From Saccharicrinis sp. (lineage in GTDB: Bacteria; Bacteroidota; Bacteroidia; Bacteroidales; Marinilabiliaceae): DNA of 32,733 bases. The notes under the pieces are model-generated. The model searched no databases, was not told where the DNA came from, and saw nothing but the letters and a program-made list of their open reading frames with translations. Positions 1 through 7,272 of this stretch are shown piece after piece. The stretch lies in contig JAGXIP010000215.1 in assembly GCA_024635585.1 (NCBI GenBank), positions 1 through 32,733 of the forward strand, in the 5' to 3' direction. Position 1 is the stretch's first letter. Each line of letters starts with the position of its first letter. The translations under genes and the position numbers were made by a program.

Positions 1-1
1 A

Positions 2-799
2 TCAAAGGTTGGATATGGCATAATTAGGGCAGCATCAAACTTAATTGCCGATAATTACCTTGCCCAACCTTATTCATACAAATGCTATCTACACACCCTT
101 ACCAGCGATAAAGAATCGAACGTACAGGATGAAGCCATATTTATTATAAGTGACAATAAAGGCTATGGCGAGCGATCGTTCACCGGAGCATTTCAAAACA
201 TCAATTACCGAATTCAGGAAAATAATCCACATAATCAAACTCGACTATTAAAAGAAGGTTTAGTCACCATAGATAATCTGTTAAGTCAGGATATCGTGCG
301 AAACCCGGGCAACATCTTATCGGCACAGGCCATAAATGAGTTTGAAGTAAAAGTGCTGGGAAGCGAAGTATTGGATAATGATTCGGTGTGGGTAATTTCT
401 TATAACTGCAAAAATCCCACCCTCCAAAACACAGGCGATCCGGAATTGATAGAATATGAAGGTAAAATATGGATTGCGACAAATAACTATCAGGTACTTA
501 AAAATAGTTTTACTGCCCTCAGAAATGGTAAGTTCCGACATGGTAACAGCTTTTACAACGTGAATAAAAGTACCGATAAATTGACATATACTGTGGAAAC
601 AAGCTACAAACCTTACAAAGGAAAATATGTGCTGAACACCATTAATTATATAGAGAAACAAGGCGAGATAAAAAACAAGGCGACATACCTGAAGGTAGTA
701 GAGGTGGGGCCACAAGACAATAGTATTACCCAGCGTCAATATTTTAATGGCGAAGTAAAAGATGCGGATTTTTGGAATGTTTATCAACGTCCAGAATAA
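2..799 (+). CDS. C-terminal part of a carboxypeptidase-regulatory-like domain protein (5' truncated by window edge)
   Basis: The frame is open from base 2 to a TAA at 797-799 with no internal stop, so the gene runs in from the left and only about 265 residues are visible. The first residues (IIRAASNLIADNYLAQPYSY) resemble the region that follows the N-terminal CarboxypepD_reg-like domain in a common Bacteroidota family of exported proteins, where a segment of the type 'I..NY...PY' precedes a beta-rich C-terminal half. The C-terminal half (about residues 95-265) is rich in Tyr, Asn and beta-type patterns such as EYEGKIWIATNNYQVLKNS, which fits a repeating surface or periplasmic beta domain. 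Family placement is by resemblance only; the diagnostic N-terminal domain and signal peptide lie outside the window. An internal GTG at 296 is not the real start. Confidence 0.65.
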   Translation, partial: SKVGYGIIRAASNLIADNYLAQPYSYKCYLHTLTSDKESNVQDEAIFIISDNKGYGERSFTGAFQNINYRIQENNPHNQTRLLKEGLVTIDNLLSQDIVRNPGNILSAQAINEFEVKVLGSEVLDNDSVWVISYNCKNPTLQNTGDPELIEYEGKIWIATNNYQVLKNSFTALRNGKFRHGNSFYNVNKSTDKLTYTVETSYKPYKGKYVLNTINYIEKQGEIKNKATYLKVVEVGPQDNSITQRQYFNGEVKDADFWNVYQRPE

Positions 800-948
800 A
801 TCAGGTACTTGAAAATACACTGTAATTTTGATCTTTTAAATTTTTGTTGAGTATGTGAAACACCCTTGAAGTTTTCAGGATTAAGTTCCTAACAAGCATT
901 TCTAAAGCAATAAGGGAGGTAAGTCCAGTATATCGGGAATTAAAAAAA

Positions 949-1062
949 AAACTGCGTCTCAGTGCCCCTTACGCTTTGGCGGAACAAGTTGTGTTCATTG
1001 TCTATTATCTAACAGTCTATTATCTAACAGTCTCCCTGCCTGCCGGCAGGCAGGTTATCTAA
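949..1062. repeat. Intergenic repeat cluster: 15-bp tandem unit plus 20-bp perfect palindrome
   Basis: Two identical adjacent copies of gtctattatctaaca lie at 1000-1014 and 1015-1029. A third copy begins at 1030 (gtct) and resumes at 1055 (ttatctaa); between the halves sits a perfect palindrome, CCTGCCTGCCGGCAGGCAGG, at 1035-1054. The GC-rich palindrome stands out in an AT-rich spacer. Just upstream, 949-985 holds a degenerate stretch (ctgcgtctcagtgcc) that looks like the common 'ctctgtgtctctgtgcc' intergenic repeat type. The cluster ends 10 bases before the start codon of the universal stress protein gene, so it is in that gene's leader or promoter. Confidence 0.85.
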
Positions 1063-1072
1063 TTTTAAAAAT

Positions 1073-2188
1073 ATGAAAGACAACATTATTACCTTAGCTA
1101 CACTCTCCTTCGGAAAGGCCCAAGTGGTAAAGTCTTTGTTGGCAAACGAAGGGGTAGAATGCTTTTTAGAGCATGTAAATCTTATTCAAGGTGCGGTATC
1201 TACCGGAGTAAAGGTCAATATTAAGGAAGCGGACTTTAAACAAGCTTTAATTGTTTTTGATTCAATCAGCGAATCCGTTTACGAAAAAGCCAACCCTCCC
1301 CAAAAAACTGTTAAGGGTATAAAAGTGTTGGTGCCAGTTGATTTTTCAGAATACTCGCAAAAAGCCGTGGACATGGCATTCGATTGGGTGGCACAAGGCA
1401 CTGGTGAGCTCACCCTATTTAATGCTTTTTATTCGCCCTTAAGTTCAGGCCTCCCATTTGGCGAGTCGTTTGTGTACGACATAAATTCGGATCAAATTAG
1501 TTTTGAACTGAAAGAGGAGAGCGAGAAAAAAATATTGCTGCTTAAAAAAGGCTTGGAAAAAAGAATAGCAGATGAGAAAATTGAAAATGTAAAGGTAAAG
1601 ACCGAATTGCGACGTGGAATCGCCGAACATGAAATACTGTCTTTTAGCGAATCGTATAACCCATCTTTAATAGTGATGGGTACCCGAGGAAGTGATAAAA
1701 AAGCAGTTGACTTGATAGGAAGTGTTACTGCTGAAATAATAGACGGTGCCAAAGTACCCGTTTTAGCAGTGCCCGAGAGTTTTGATTACCGAGGCCTAGA
1801 CAAATTAAAGACCGTAGGATATCTGTCGGTTTTTGGTCAAAGCGATTTTCAGTCCATTGAAAAGCTTTCTGATATACTGGGATCATTTGATGTAAAAGTG
1901 AAATGTGCCCATATAACATCAGGTAAAAATATGGAGTCCGATCAAATAAAAATGGACGGACTGATTGATCATTTTAACAAAAACAAAATCGATGCAACCC
2001 TTGAGTTCAAGTTGATTGAAAATGAAGATTTTTGGGTAGGCGTAGAGGGTTTTGTGCAGTCTGAGAATATTGAGATATTATCTTTTACCACGTTTAAGCG
2101 TAATTTAATATCCCGGCTGTTGAACCCATCCATAGCCAAAAAAATGTTATTTCATTCCACTACACCATTATTAGTTTTTCATTCTTAA
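1073..2188 (+). CDS. Universal stress protein with N-terminal DUF2007-like domain
   Basis: This 371-residue cytoplasmic protein has three parts. Residues 1-65 resemble the DUF2007 'putative signal transducing protein' domain (ITLATLSFGKAQVVKSLLANEGV). Residues 82-235 are a canonical UspA domain, opening with IKVLVPVDFSE and holding the ATP-binding signature G-x2-G-x9-G-S in GTRGSDKKAVDLIGS. Residues 245-371 look like a second, degenerate Usp domain without that signature. Tandem Usp proteins are common in Bacteroidota; the canonical half is expected to bind ATP and the protein to act in stress or energy-limitation responses, which is family knowledge rather than something visible here. The start at 1073 directly follows the repeat cluster. 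The next gene begins 34 bases after the stop, so the two may be cotranscribed. Confidence 0.85.
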   Translation: MKDNIITLATLSFGKAQVVKSLLANEGVECFLEHVNLIQGAVSTGVKVNIKEADFKQALIVFDSISESVYEKANPPQKTVKGIKVLVPVDFSEYSQKAVDMAFDWVAQGTGELTLFNAFYSPLSSGLPFGESFVYDINSDQISFELKEESEKKILLLKKGLEKRIADEKIENVKVKTELRRGIAEHEILSFSESYNPSLIVMGTRGSDKKAVDLIGSVTAEIIDGAKVPVLAVPESFDYRGLDKLKTVGYLSVFGQSDFQSIEKLSDILGSFDVKVKCAHITSGKNMESDQIKMDGLIDHFNKNKIDATLEFKLIENEDFWVGVEGFVQSENIEILSFTTFKRNLISRLLNPSIAKKMLFHSTTPLLVFHS

Positions 2189-2222
2189 AGTCGCCCATGT
2201 TCATTGCTAACACCATAACTAC

Positions 2223-3113
2223 ATGACGGAGAGATGTGTATTTATCCTACTCATCTTAGCACTTGGTATGGGCACGCTCAATTCACAGGATAAATATCCT
2301 GTGCGAGGTAGTGTGTTTGTTAGGGAAGGAAAGGCTTCAAAGGTCAGCTTAACTATTTTACTCGAGCAAAAAACAACACGGATTCCCGTGGATATTGACG
2401 GGAATTTTACAACTTATTTGCATTGGAATAAAAATTATCAATTTTATTTTTCAAAGCCGGGTTACGTCGGGAAGAAAATCAATTTTTCGACCGTCGTACC
2501 CGGCCATGTTGAAAAAAAATATATCTATCCCTACGAAATATTGGTGGAGTTATTTCCCACCTTTCCCAATGCCGACACTACTTTTTTTAAAAATCCGGTG
2601 GCTAAAATTGCCTATTCAAACAAAATAAATGACTTTGAATACGATTTGGATTACCTGTTGATAGTAAAAGAAAAAATCAACTCATTTAAAAATCAATATT
2701 ATGCTTGGCGTAAGCAAGCTGTTCCCCCAAAAACGCTTACAAATAATAGTATCACAAAAACGCAGGAAGCAACAGCACTTCATTATCAAAAAAATGTAGA
2801 AACAAAAAATCCCAAAACGTCCACTCCGGCTCAATCAAAAGTAACGCATAATATAAAAGTACCTGTTATTGATAAAAAGAACCAGTTTGGATTGCCTCCC
2901 TTAAAAAAGTCTTATTCAGATGGGAAATTTATTGAGGTATATCCCTTAAATGCTAAGGTAATTACTCGCGTAGTGATAAAAAATGGGGTCTATCAAAAAG
3001 TATTTTATAAAGTTGAACACAATTGGGGCGGACGGTATTATTTTGTAGAGGAATCACCGGGGTATTACCGAAGTATTTCAAAATATAACTTCGAAAAGGC
3101 TACAAAAAGTTAA
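2223..3113 (+). CDS. Secreted protein of unknown function
   Basis: I do not recognise a characterised family. The 296-residue product begins with a signal peptide (MTERCVFILLILALGMGTLNSQ, cleavage probably near residue 22). Residues 23-100 form a short beta-rich domain (YPVRGSVFVREGKASKVSLT) resembling the small carboxypeptidase-regulatory/PEGA-like domains common in Bacteroidota exported proteins, including the typical 'KPGYVGKKINFST' segment. A Lys/Thr/Pro/Gln-rich linker (about residues 165-225) leads to a C-terminal segment with many Tyr and aromatic residues (WGGRYYFVEESPGYYR). It is therefore probably periplasmic or on the outer membrane. It lies 34 bases after the Usp gene and is followed by the thr operon leader, from which it is separated by its own 70-base spacer. 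Confidence 0.75.
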   Translation: MTERCVFILLILALGMGTLNSQDKYPVRGSVFVREGKASKVSLTILLEQKTTRIPVDIDGNFTTYLHWNKNYQFYFSKPGYVGKKINFSTVVPGHVEKKYIYPYEILVELFPTFPNADTTFFKNPVAKIAYSNKINDFEYDLDYLLIVKEKINSFKNQYYAWRKQAVPPKTLTNNSITKTQEATALHYQKNVETKNPKTSTPAQSKVTHNIKVPVIDKKNQFGLPPLKKSYSDGKFIEVYPLNAKVITRVVIKNGVYQKVFYKVEHNWGGRYYFVEESPGYYRSISKYNFEKATKS

Positions 3114-3161
3114 AACAATCCCTTGTTCTGCATTAAATGCATGGTATAAATCATCCTTTAT

Positions 3162-3191
3162 TTTGAAAATTTAAATAAATGTCTATTTTTG
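3162..3191 (+). promoter_or_regulatory. Bacteroidota-type promoter of the thr operon
   Basis: TTTG at 3162-3165 (-33 element) and TATTTTTG at 3184-3191 (a perfect TAnnTTTG -7 element) are separated by 18 bases. Transcription would begin near 3197-3199, about 30 bases before the leader-peptide start codon at 3227. The match to the published Bacteroides primary-sigma consensus is direct; activity is inferred. Confidence 0.7.
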
Positions 3192-3226
3192 CATTATAGT
3201 TTATAAGAAAAACACAATAATAGCTT

Positions 3227-3295
3227 ATGATTTGCAAATTACGCTATACCGTCACCATCGTTACCTCTACTACTATTACCCCTGGGGGGGTCTAA
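3227..3295 (+). CDS. thrL: Threonine operon leader peptide
   Basis: A 22-codon reading frame from ATG (3227) to TAA (3293-3295). Residues 8-18 read TVTIVTSTTIT: six Thr, two Ile and two Val in eleven codons, after a basic MICKLRY start, and before PGGV. The composition and position match threonine-operon leader peptides such as E. coli ThrL, whose Thr and Ile codons make ribosome stalling report on charged tRNA-Thr and tRNA-Ile. It lies about 30 bases after a predicted transcription start and 194 bases before thrA, with GC-rich complementary runs just downstream. A run of seven G (3284-3290) overlaps the last codons; if one G were a sequencing error the Thr-rich part would not change. Function is inferred from composition and context, but I consider it strong. 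Confidence 0.85.
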   Translation: MICKLRYTVTIVTSTTITPGGV

Positions 3296-3358
3296 CTAAT
3301 ATTCTTCCGCATTCAGGTTGTCATACGTATGGTTTGATGTAACCCGAAACCCCCTTTT
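3284..3358 (+). promoter_or_regulatory. Candidate thr attenuator (competing G-run/C-run structures and terminator)
   Basis: A G7T run at 3284-3291, overlapping the end of the leader peptide, is complementary to ACCCCC at 3349-3354, which is followed directly by TTTT (3355-3358). Between them GGTT (3316-3319) can pair with AACC (3341-3344), CATACGTATG (3322-3331) is self-complementary, and GGTTT (3331-3335) can pair with AAACC (3347-3351) next to the T run. These are mutually exclusive options of the kind expected for translation-coupled attenuation. Which form terminates cannot be decided by eye. Confidence 0.6.
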
Positions 3359-3488
3359 CTGAATAAAAAATTATCAGGAATAGCATTGTGCCTTATTTAC
3401 GTTATTTATAACAGAAACGATAAATATAAATCACTCAAAACTAAGACGTTTAATTCGCATCCATAATAGTAAATATATTAGCATTGGT

Positions 3489-5921
3489 ATGAAGGTATTA
3501 AAATTTGGAGGAACATCTGTAGGTTCCTCAGATAGCATCCTATTAGTAAAAAGAATTGTAGAAACAGAGCAAGAGCAAGTTATTGTTGTAGTTTCTGCTG
3601 TGGGCGGTGTAACCGATGCACTAATCCGAGCTGCCGAATTGGCTGAGCAAGGCAACCAAGAGTGTTTTGATGTTTATAGCGAAATAAAGGAAAAGCACTA
3701 TAAAATAATAAGTGAACTGTTCCCGCTAAATAAAGCCCGCAACATAAAATTTAAAGTCGATCAACTTTTTGATGAACTTAGTACCATTATTAAAGGTGTG
3801 TTCATGCTTAAAGAGATGACCAATAAAAGTAAGGCCATTATCTCGAGCTTTGGCGAAAGGATATCGTCCTTTATTATTTCCGAAGTAATTGTCGATGCCT
3901 CACTAATTGAGTCGCAAAACTTTATTATTACCGACAAAGTTTTCGGTAAGGAAGCTGTTAATATTGAATTAACAGAAAAAAATCTAAACAATATTAAAGA
4001 TAGTTTGGGTAAGGTCAGTGTTTTTCCTGGGTTTATTGCCTCTAACCAAAAAAATGAGATAACCACACTAGGTCGGGGCGGATCGGATTATACCGCAGCT
4101 ATAATTGCCGCTACCTATGATGCTTCCATACTAGAAATATGGACAGATGTGAACGGTTTTATGACTGCCGATCCAAAAATTATAAGCCGTGCCTATTGTA
4201 TAGATAGCCTTACATACTCCGAGGCCATGGAACTTTCACATTTTGGGGCTAAGGTTATTTTTCCACCCACCATATTGCCGGTTTATAAAAAAAATATTCC
4301 CATCCGTATTAAAAACACGTTTAATCCCGATGCTGTAGGTACTTTAATTAGTAATCAAGCATTGGCTGTGAACGGTAAAAAAATCAAGGGTATTTCTTCC
4401 ATTAAGGATGTTTCGTTGCTTACGGTTCAGGGTATTGGTATGATTGGTGTTACAGGCATTGCAATGCGCCTGTTTAAATCATTGGCACAAAAAGATATCA
4501 ATGTGATTCTTATTTCACAGGCTTCTTCCGAAAACTCCATCAGCGTGGTTATTGACACACATGCCGCCGAGAGTGCCGTTGATATGGTGAAGTTGGAATT
4601 TGCACCCGAAATAGCCCTAAATCAAATTAATAATATATCTGTAGAAACAGATATGGCCATTATCGCCATTGTAGGTGAAAACATGAAACGCACAACAGGA
4701 ATCTCCGGAACACTGTTTGAAAGCATGGGGAAAAATGGCATCAATATTTTTGCCATTGCACAGGGAGCTTCAGAGCTAAATATCTCTTTTGTGGTAAAAG
4801 ATAAGGATCTTAAAAAAGGGCTCAATGCAGCACACGAAGCTTTCTTCCTTTCACAGTTTGCTGTGGTCAATTTGTTTTTGGTGGGTACAGGTACCGTAGG
4901 TAAAATGTTGATTGAAAAAATTATAGCACAAACCGAAAAACTTGCCGAGTATAACAAACTTAAAATCAGAGTAGCTGGGATTACAAACAGCCGTAAAATG
5001 TTGCTCGATCCACAAGGTTTAAATGTAAAAACACTTTTTGAAGATTTACCAGAGAAAGGTGAGAAGGCTCACATGGAGGTGTTTAAGGGACATATCATAC
5101 AATATAACTTAGCGAACAGTGTATTGGTAGATTGTACGGCCAATGCTGACATAGCATCGGTTTACCAAAGCATGTTAGAATCTAACGTATCGGTAGTTAC
5201 TGCCAACAAAATAGCGAGTTCCTCAGCATTTGTGCTGTACCAAAAACTTAAATCAACCGCACTAAATAAAGGTGTTAAGTTTTTATTCGAAACAAACGTG
5301 GGAGCAGGGTTGCCAATTATTGCACCATTGAACAGCATGGTGATGAGTGGTGATAAAATTTTAAAGCTGGAGGCAGTACTTTCGGGCAGTTTAAATTTTA
5401 TCGTAAACACGGTGAGCCAAAACAATTCTTTGTCTACTGTTATTCAGGAGGCCAGAGATAAGGGTTTTACCGAACCCGATCCAAGGTTAGACCTAAGCGG
5501 TATTGATGTTGTTCGAAAAATTTTAATTCTGGCTCGGGAGTCTGGCTATGCCATGGAGCAAAGCGATATCGAAGTCACACCATTTGTTCCGCAAAAATAT
5601 ATGGATGCGGATAGCATAGAGCAATTTATGGATAACATAAAACAATATGATGTGGACTTTGAAGAATACCGTAAAACATTGGTAGCGAAGGGAAAAAAGC
5701 TGAGGTACGCTGCTAAACTCGAAAACGGAAAAGCTTCCGTAGGTTTTATTGAGGTAGATAGTCAACATCCTTTTTACGATTTGGAAGGCAGCAACAATAT
5801 CATTTTAATCAATTCGGAGCATTACAAGGAACACCCCATGCAAATTAAAGGCTACGGAGCTGGTGCCGAGGTTACTGCCGCAGGCGTTTTTGGCGACATC
5901 ATTAAAGTAGCCAATCAGTAA
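3489..5921 (+). CDS. thrA: Bifunctional aspartokinase / homoserine dehydrogenase
   Basis: The 810-residue product phosphorylates aspartate (first step of the Thr, Met and Lys branch) and reduces aspartate semialdehyde to homoserine. Residues 1-290 are the aspartokinase domain, with the N-terminal signature KFGGTSVGS and the segment TTLGRGGSDYTAA. Residues about 310-460 carry two ACT-type regulatory units (VQGIGMIGVTGIAMRLF and VGENMKRTTGISGTLFESM), the usual site of threonine feedback. Residues 462-810 are homoserine dehydrogenase, with the NAD(P) loop VGTGTVG at 465-471, the VDCTANADIASVYQ region, NVGAGLPIIAPLN and the GSLNFI segment. Length is close to E. coli ThrA (820). It is the first structural gene of the thr operon, 126 bases before the mutase-like gene, and is expected to be under leader-peptide attenuation. 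Confidence 0.97.
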   Translation: MKVLKFGGTSVGSSDSILLVKRIVETEQEQVIVVVSAVGGVTDALIRAAELAEQGNQECFDVYSEIKEKHYKIISELFPLNKARNIKFKVDQLFDELSTIIKGVFMLKEMTNKSKAIISSFGERISSFIISEVIVDASLIESQNFIITDKVFGKEAVNIELTEKNLNNIKDSLGKVSVFPGFIASNQKNEITTLGRGGSDYTAAIIAATYDASILEIWTDVNGFMTADPKIISRAYCIDSLTYSEAMELSHFGAKVIFPPTILPVYKKNIPIRIKNTFNPDAVGTLISNQALAVNGKKIKGISSIKDVSLLTVQGIGMIGVTGIAMRLFKSLAQKDINVILISQASSENSISVVIDTHAAESAVDMVKLEFAPEIALNQINNISVETDMAIIAIVGENMKRTTGISGTLFESMGKNGINIFAIAQGASELNISFVVKDKDLKKGLNAAHEAFFLSQFAVVNLFLVGTGTVGKMLIEKIIAQTEKLAEYNKLKIRVAGITNSRKMLLDPQGLNVKTLFEDLPEKGEKAHMEVFKGHIIQYNLANSVLVDCTANADIASVYQSMLESNVSVVTANKIASSSAFVLYQKLKSTALNKGVKFLFETNVGAGLPIIAPLNSMVMSGDKILKLEAVLSGSLNFIVNTVSQNNSLSTVIQEARDKGFTEPDPRLDLSGIDVVRKILILARESGYAMEQSDIEVTPFVPQKYMDADSIEQFMDNIKQYDVDFEEYRKTLVAKGKKLRYAAKLENGKASVGFIEVDSQHPFYDLEGSNNIILINSEHYKEHPMQIKGYGAGAEVTAAGVFGDIIKVANQ

Positions 5922-5997
5922 CGTAATTGCTACAAACATTTTATGAACTTGTATCAGGAAAATACCTTCAAGACACAAAATTGCCTTATTCTTTAGT

Positions 5998-6036
5998 CTT
6001 GATACTTGATACTTACATCTTGATACTTGATACTTA
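5998..6036 (+). repeat. Tandem GATACTT repeats in the leader of the mutase-like gene
   Basis: Two copies of cttgatacttgatactta lie at 5998-6015 and 6019-6036, each containing two 7-base GATACTT units, and end 12 bases before the start codon at 6049. The same units occur in the same orientation relative to the gene in front of the flavodoxin gene (26399-26437). Confidence 0.85.
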
Positions 6037-6048
6037 ATATTAAAAAAA

Positions 6049-7254
6049 ATGAAATACTTAGTTATATTAGCAGATGGGGCTTCTGATGAACCCATCAAAG
6101 AATTAGGAAATAAAACACCATTGATGGCTGCCCATACGCCTTACATAGATAAATTGTGCTCCGAAGCAGTTTCGGGCCTTTTGGATACAGTTCCACCCTC
6201 ATTGCATCCCGGTAGCGAGGTGGCCAATATGATGGTGATGGGATATGATGCCGCCAAATATTACCGAGGCCGCGGCGTGCTCGAAGCTGCATCGATGGGA
6301 GTGAAGACCTCACTTTCCGATTTAGTGTTCCGGTGCAACTTGATATCCCTAAAGGATCAAAAAATATTGAATCATTCAGCTGGGCATATTTCAACACCAG
6401 AAGCCAAAGAATTAATGCTTTATTTGCAGGATAAACTAGGCTCGGAGAAAGTGAGTTTTTATCCTGGCGTAAGCTATCGCCATTTAATGGTACTGGGTGG
6501 TGGAAGCGACAAGTTAAATTGTACACCTCCTCACGACGTTACAGGTGTGCCTTTTAAAGATGTGATGCCAACAATCCAAGAAAAAGTTGCTCAGGATACT
6601 GTGGATATAGTAAGCGATTTGATGCTAAAATCAATTGAATTACTTAAAGACCATCCAGTTAATGTTAAAAGGAGAGCGGCCGGAAAACCTACTGCCGACA
6701 TGATATGGCCTTGGTCAGCGGGAAACACACCCGACATGCCTACGCTAAAAGAAATGTATGGAATTGAATCAGGTGTGGTTATCTCAGCGGTGGATTTGAT
6801 ATATGGTCTGGGTGCTTATGCAGGCCTCAAAGGTATGCATGTGGAAGGCTCAACAGGACTTTACGATACCAATTACGAAGGCAAAGCACAAGCAGCTATC
6901 GAGGCACTAAAGGAAAATCAGTACGTATTCCTGCATATCGAGGCTAGCGACGAAGCAGGGCACGAAGGTGATTATGTGCTTAAAACCAAAACAATAGAGT
7001 ATTTGGATCAAAGGGTGGTTAAATATTTAGTCGAAGAAATTGAGAAGATGGACGAGCCTGTTACCATTGCTTTACTTCCCGATCATCCTACTCCTTGCGC
7101 CCTCAAAACACACACCAGGGATGCCGTTCCATTTTTCATTAAAAAACCGGGTCAACAACCAGATGGGGTAATGCAGTACGACGAAGAATCGGCCAAAGCA
7201 GGTAGGTATGGAAGAATATACGGAACTGAGTTTATGCAGGAACTGTTGAAGTGA
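6049..7254 (+). CDS. apgM: Phosphoglycerate-mutase-like enzyme (ApgM family), probable homoserine kinase of the thr operon
   Basis: A 401-residue member of the alkaline-phosphatase superfamily, closest in appearance to archaeal-type cofactor-independent phosphoglycerate mutase. Metal and phosphoryl-transfer residues are visible: Asp9 (LADGASD), Ser56 (HPGSEVAN), Asp301 and His305 (ASDEAGH), Asp345-His346 (LPDHPTP) and His355 (KTHTRD). By sequence alone the call would be phosphoglycerate mutase. Context argues otherwise: it lies between thrA and thrC, 18 bases before thrC, exactly where thrB is expected, and no GHMP-type homoserine kinase is in the operon. I recall that related proteins of Bacteroides and Desulfovibrio have been assigned as the missing homoserine kinase from mutant-fitness data. 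I therefore favour homoserine O-phosphorylation, but the activity is inference from position and family. Confidence 0.8.
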   Translation: MKYLVILADGASDEPIKELGNKTPLMAAHTPYIDKLCSEAVSGLLDTVPPSLHPGSEVANMMVMGYDAAKYYRGRGVLEAASMGVKTSLSDLVFRCNLISLKDQKILNHSAGHISTPEAKELMLYLQDKLGSEKVSFYPGVSYRHLMVLGGGSDKLNCTPPHDVTGVPFKDVMPTIQEKVAQDTVDIVSDLMLKSIELLKDHPVNVKRRAAGKPTADMIWPWSAGNTPDMPTLKEMYGIESGVVISAVDLIYGLGAYAGLKGMHVEGSTGLYDTNYEGKAQAAIEALKENQYVFLHIEASDEAGHEGDYVLKTKTIEYLDQRVVKYLVEEIEKMDEPVTIALLPDHPTPCALKTHTRDAVPFFIKKPGQQPDGVMQYDEESAKAGRYGRIYGTEFMQELLK

Positions 7255-7272
7255 TTATTTTATAATTTTTAA

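Noticed and set aside
317-820. Long minus-strand frame opposite the first gene
   Set aside because: It is antisense to a plus-strand frame that is open from base 2 with better composition; its product is hydrophobic and Cys/Phe-rich in a way typical of shadow frames.
4622-5425. Minus-strand frames inside thrA
   Set aside because: They are antisense to a full-length, motif-complete thrA and have no domains or start signals.
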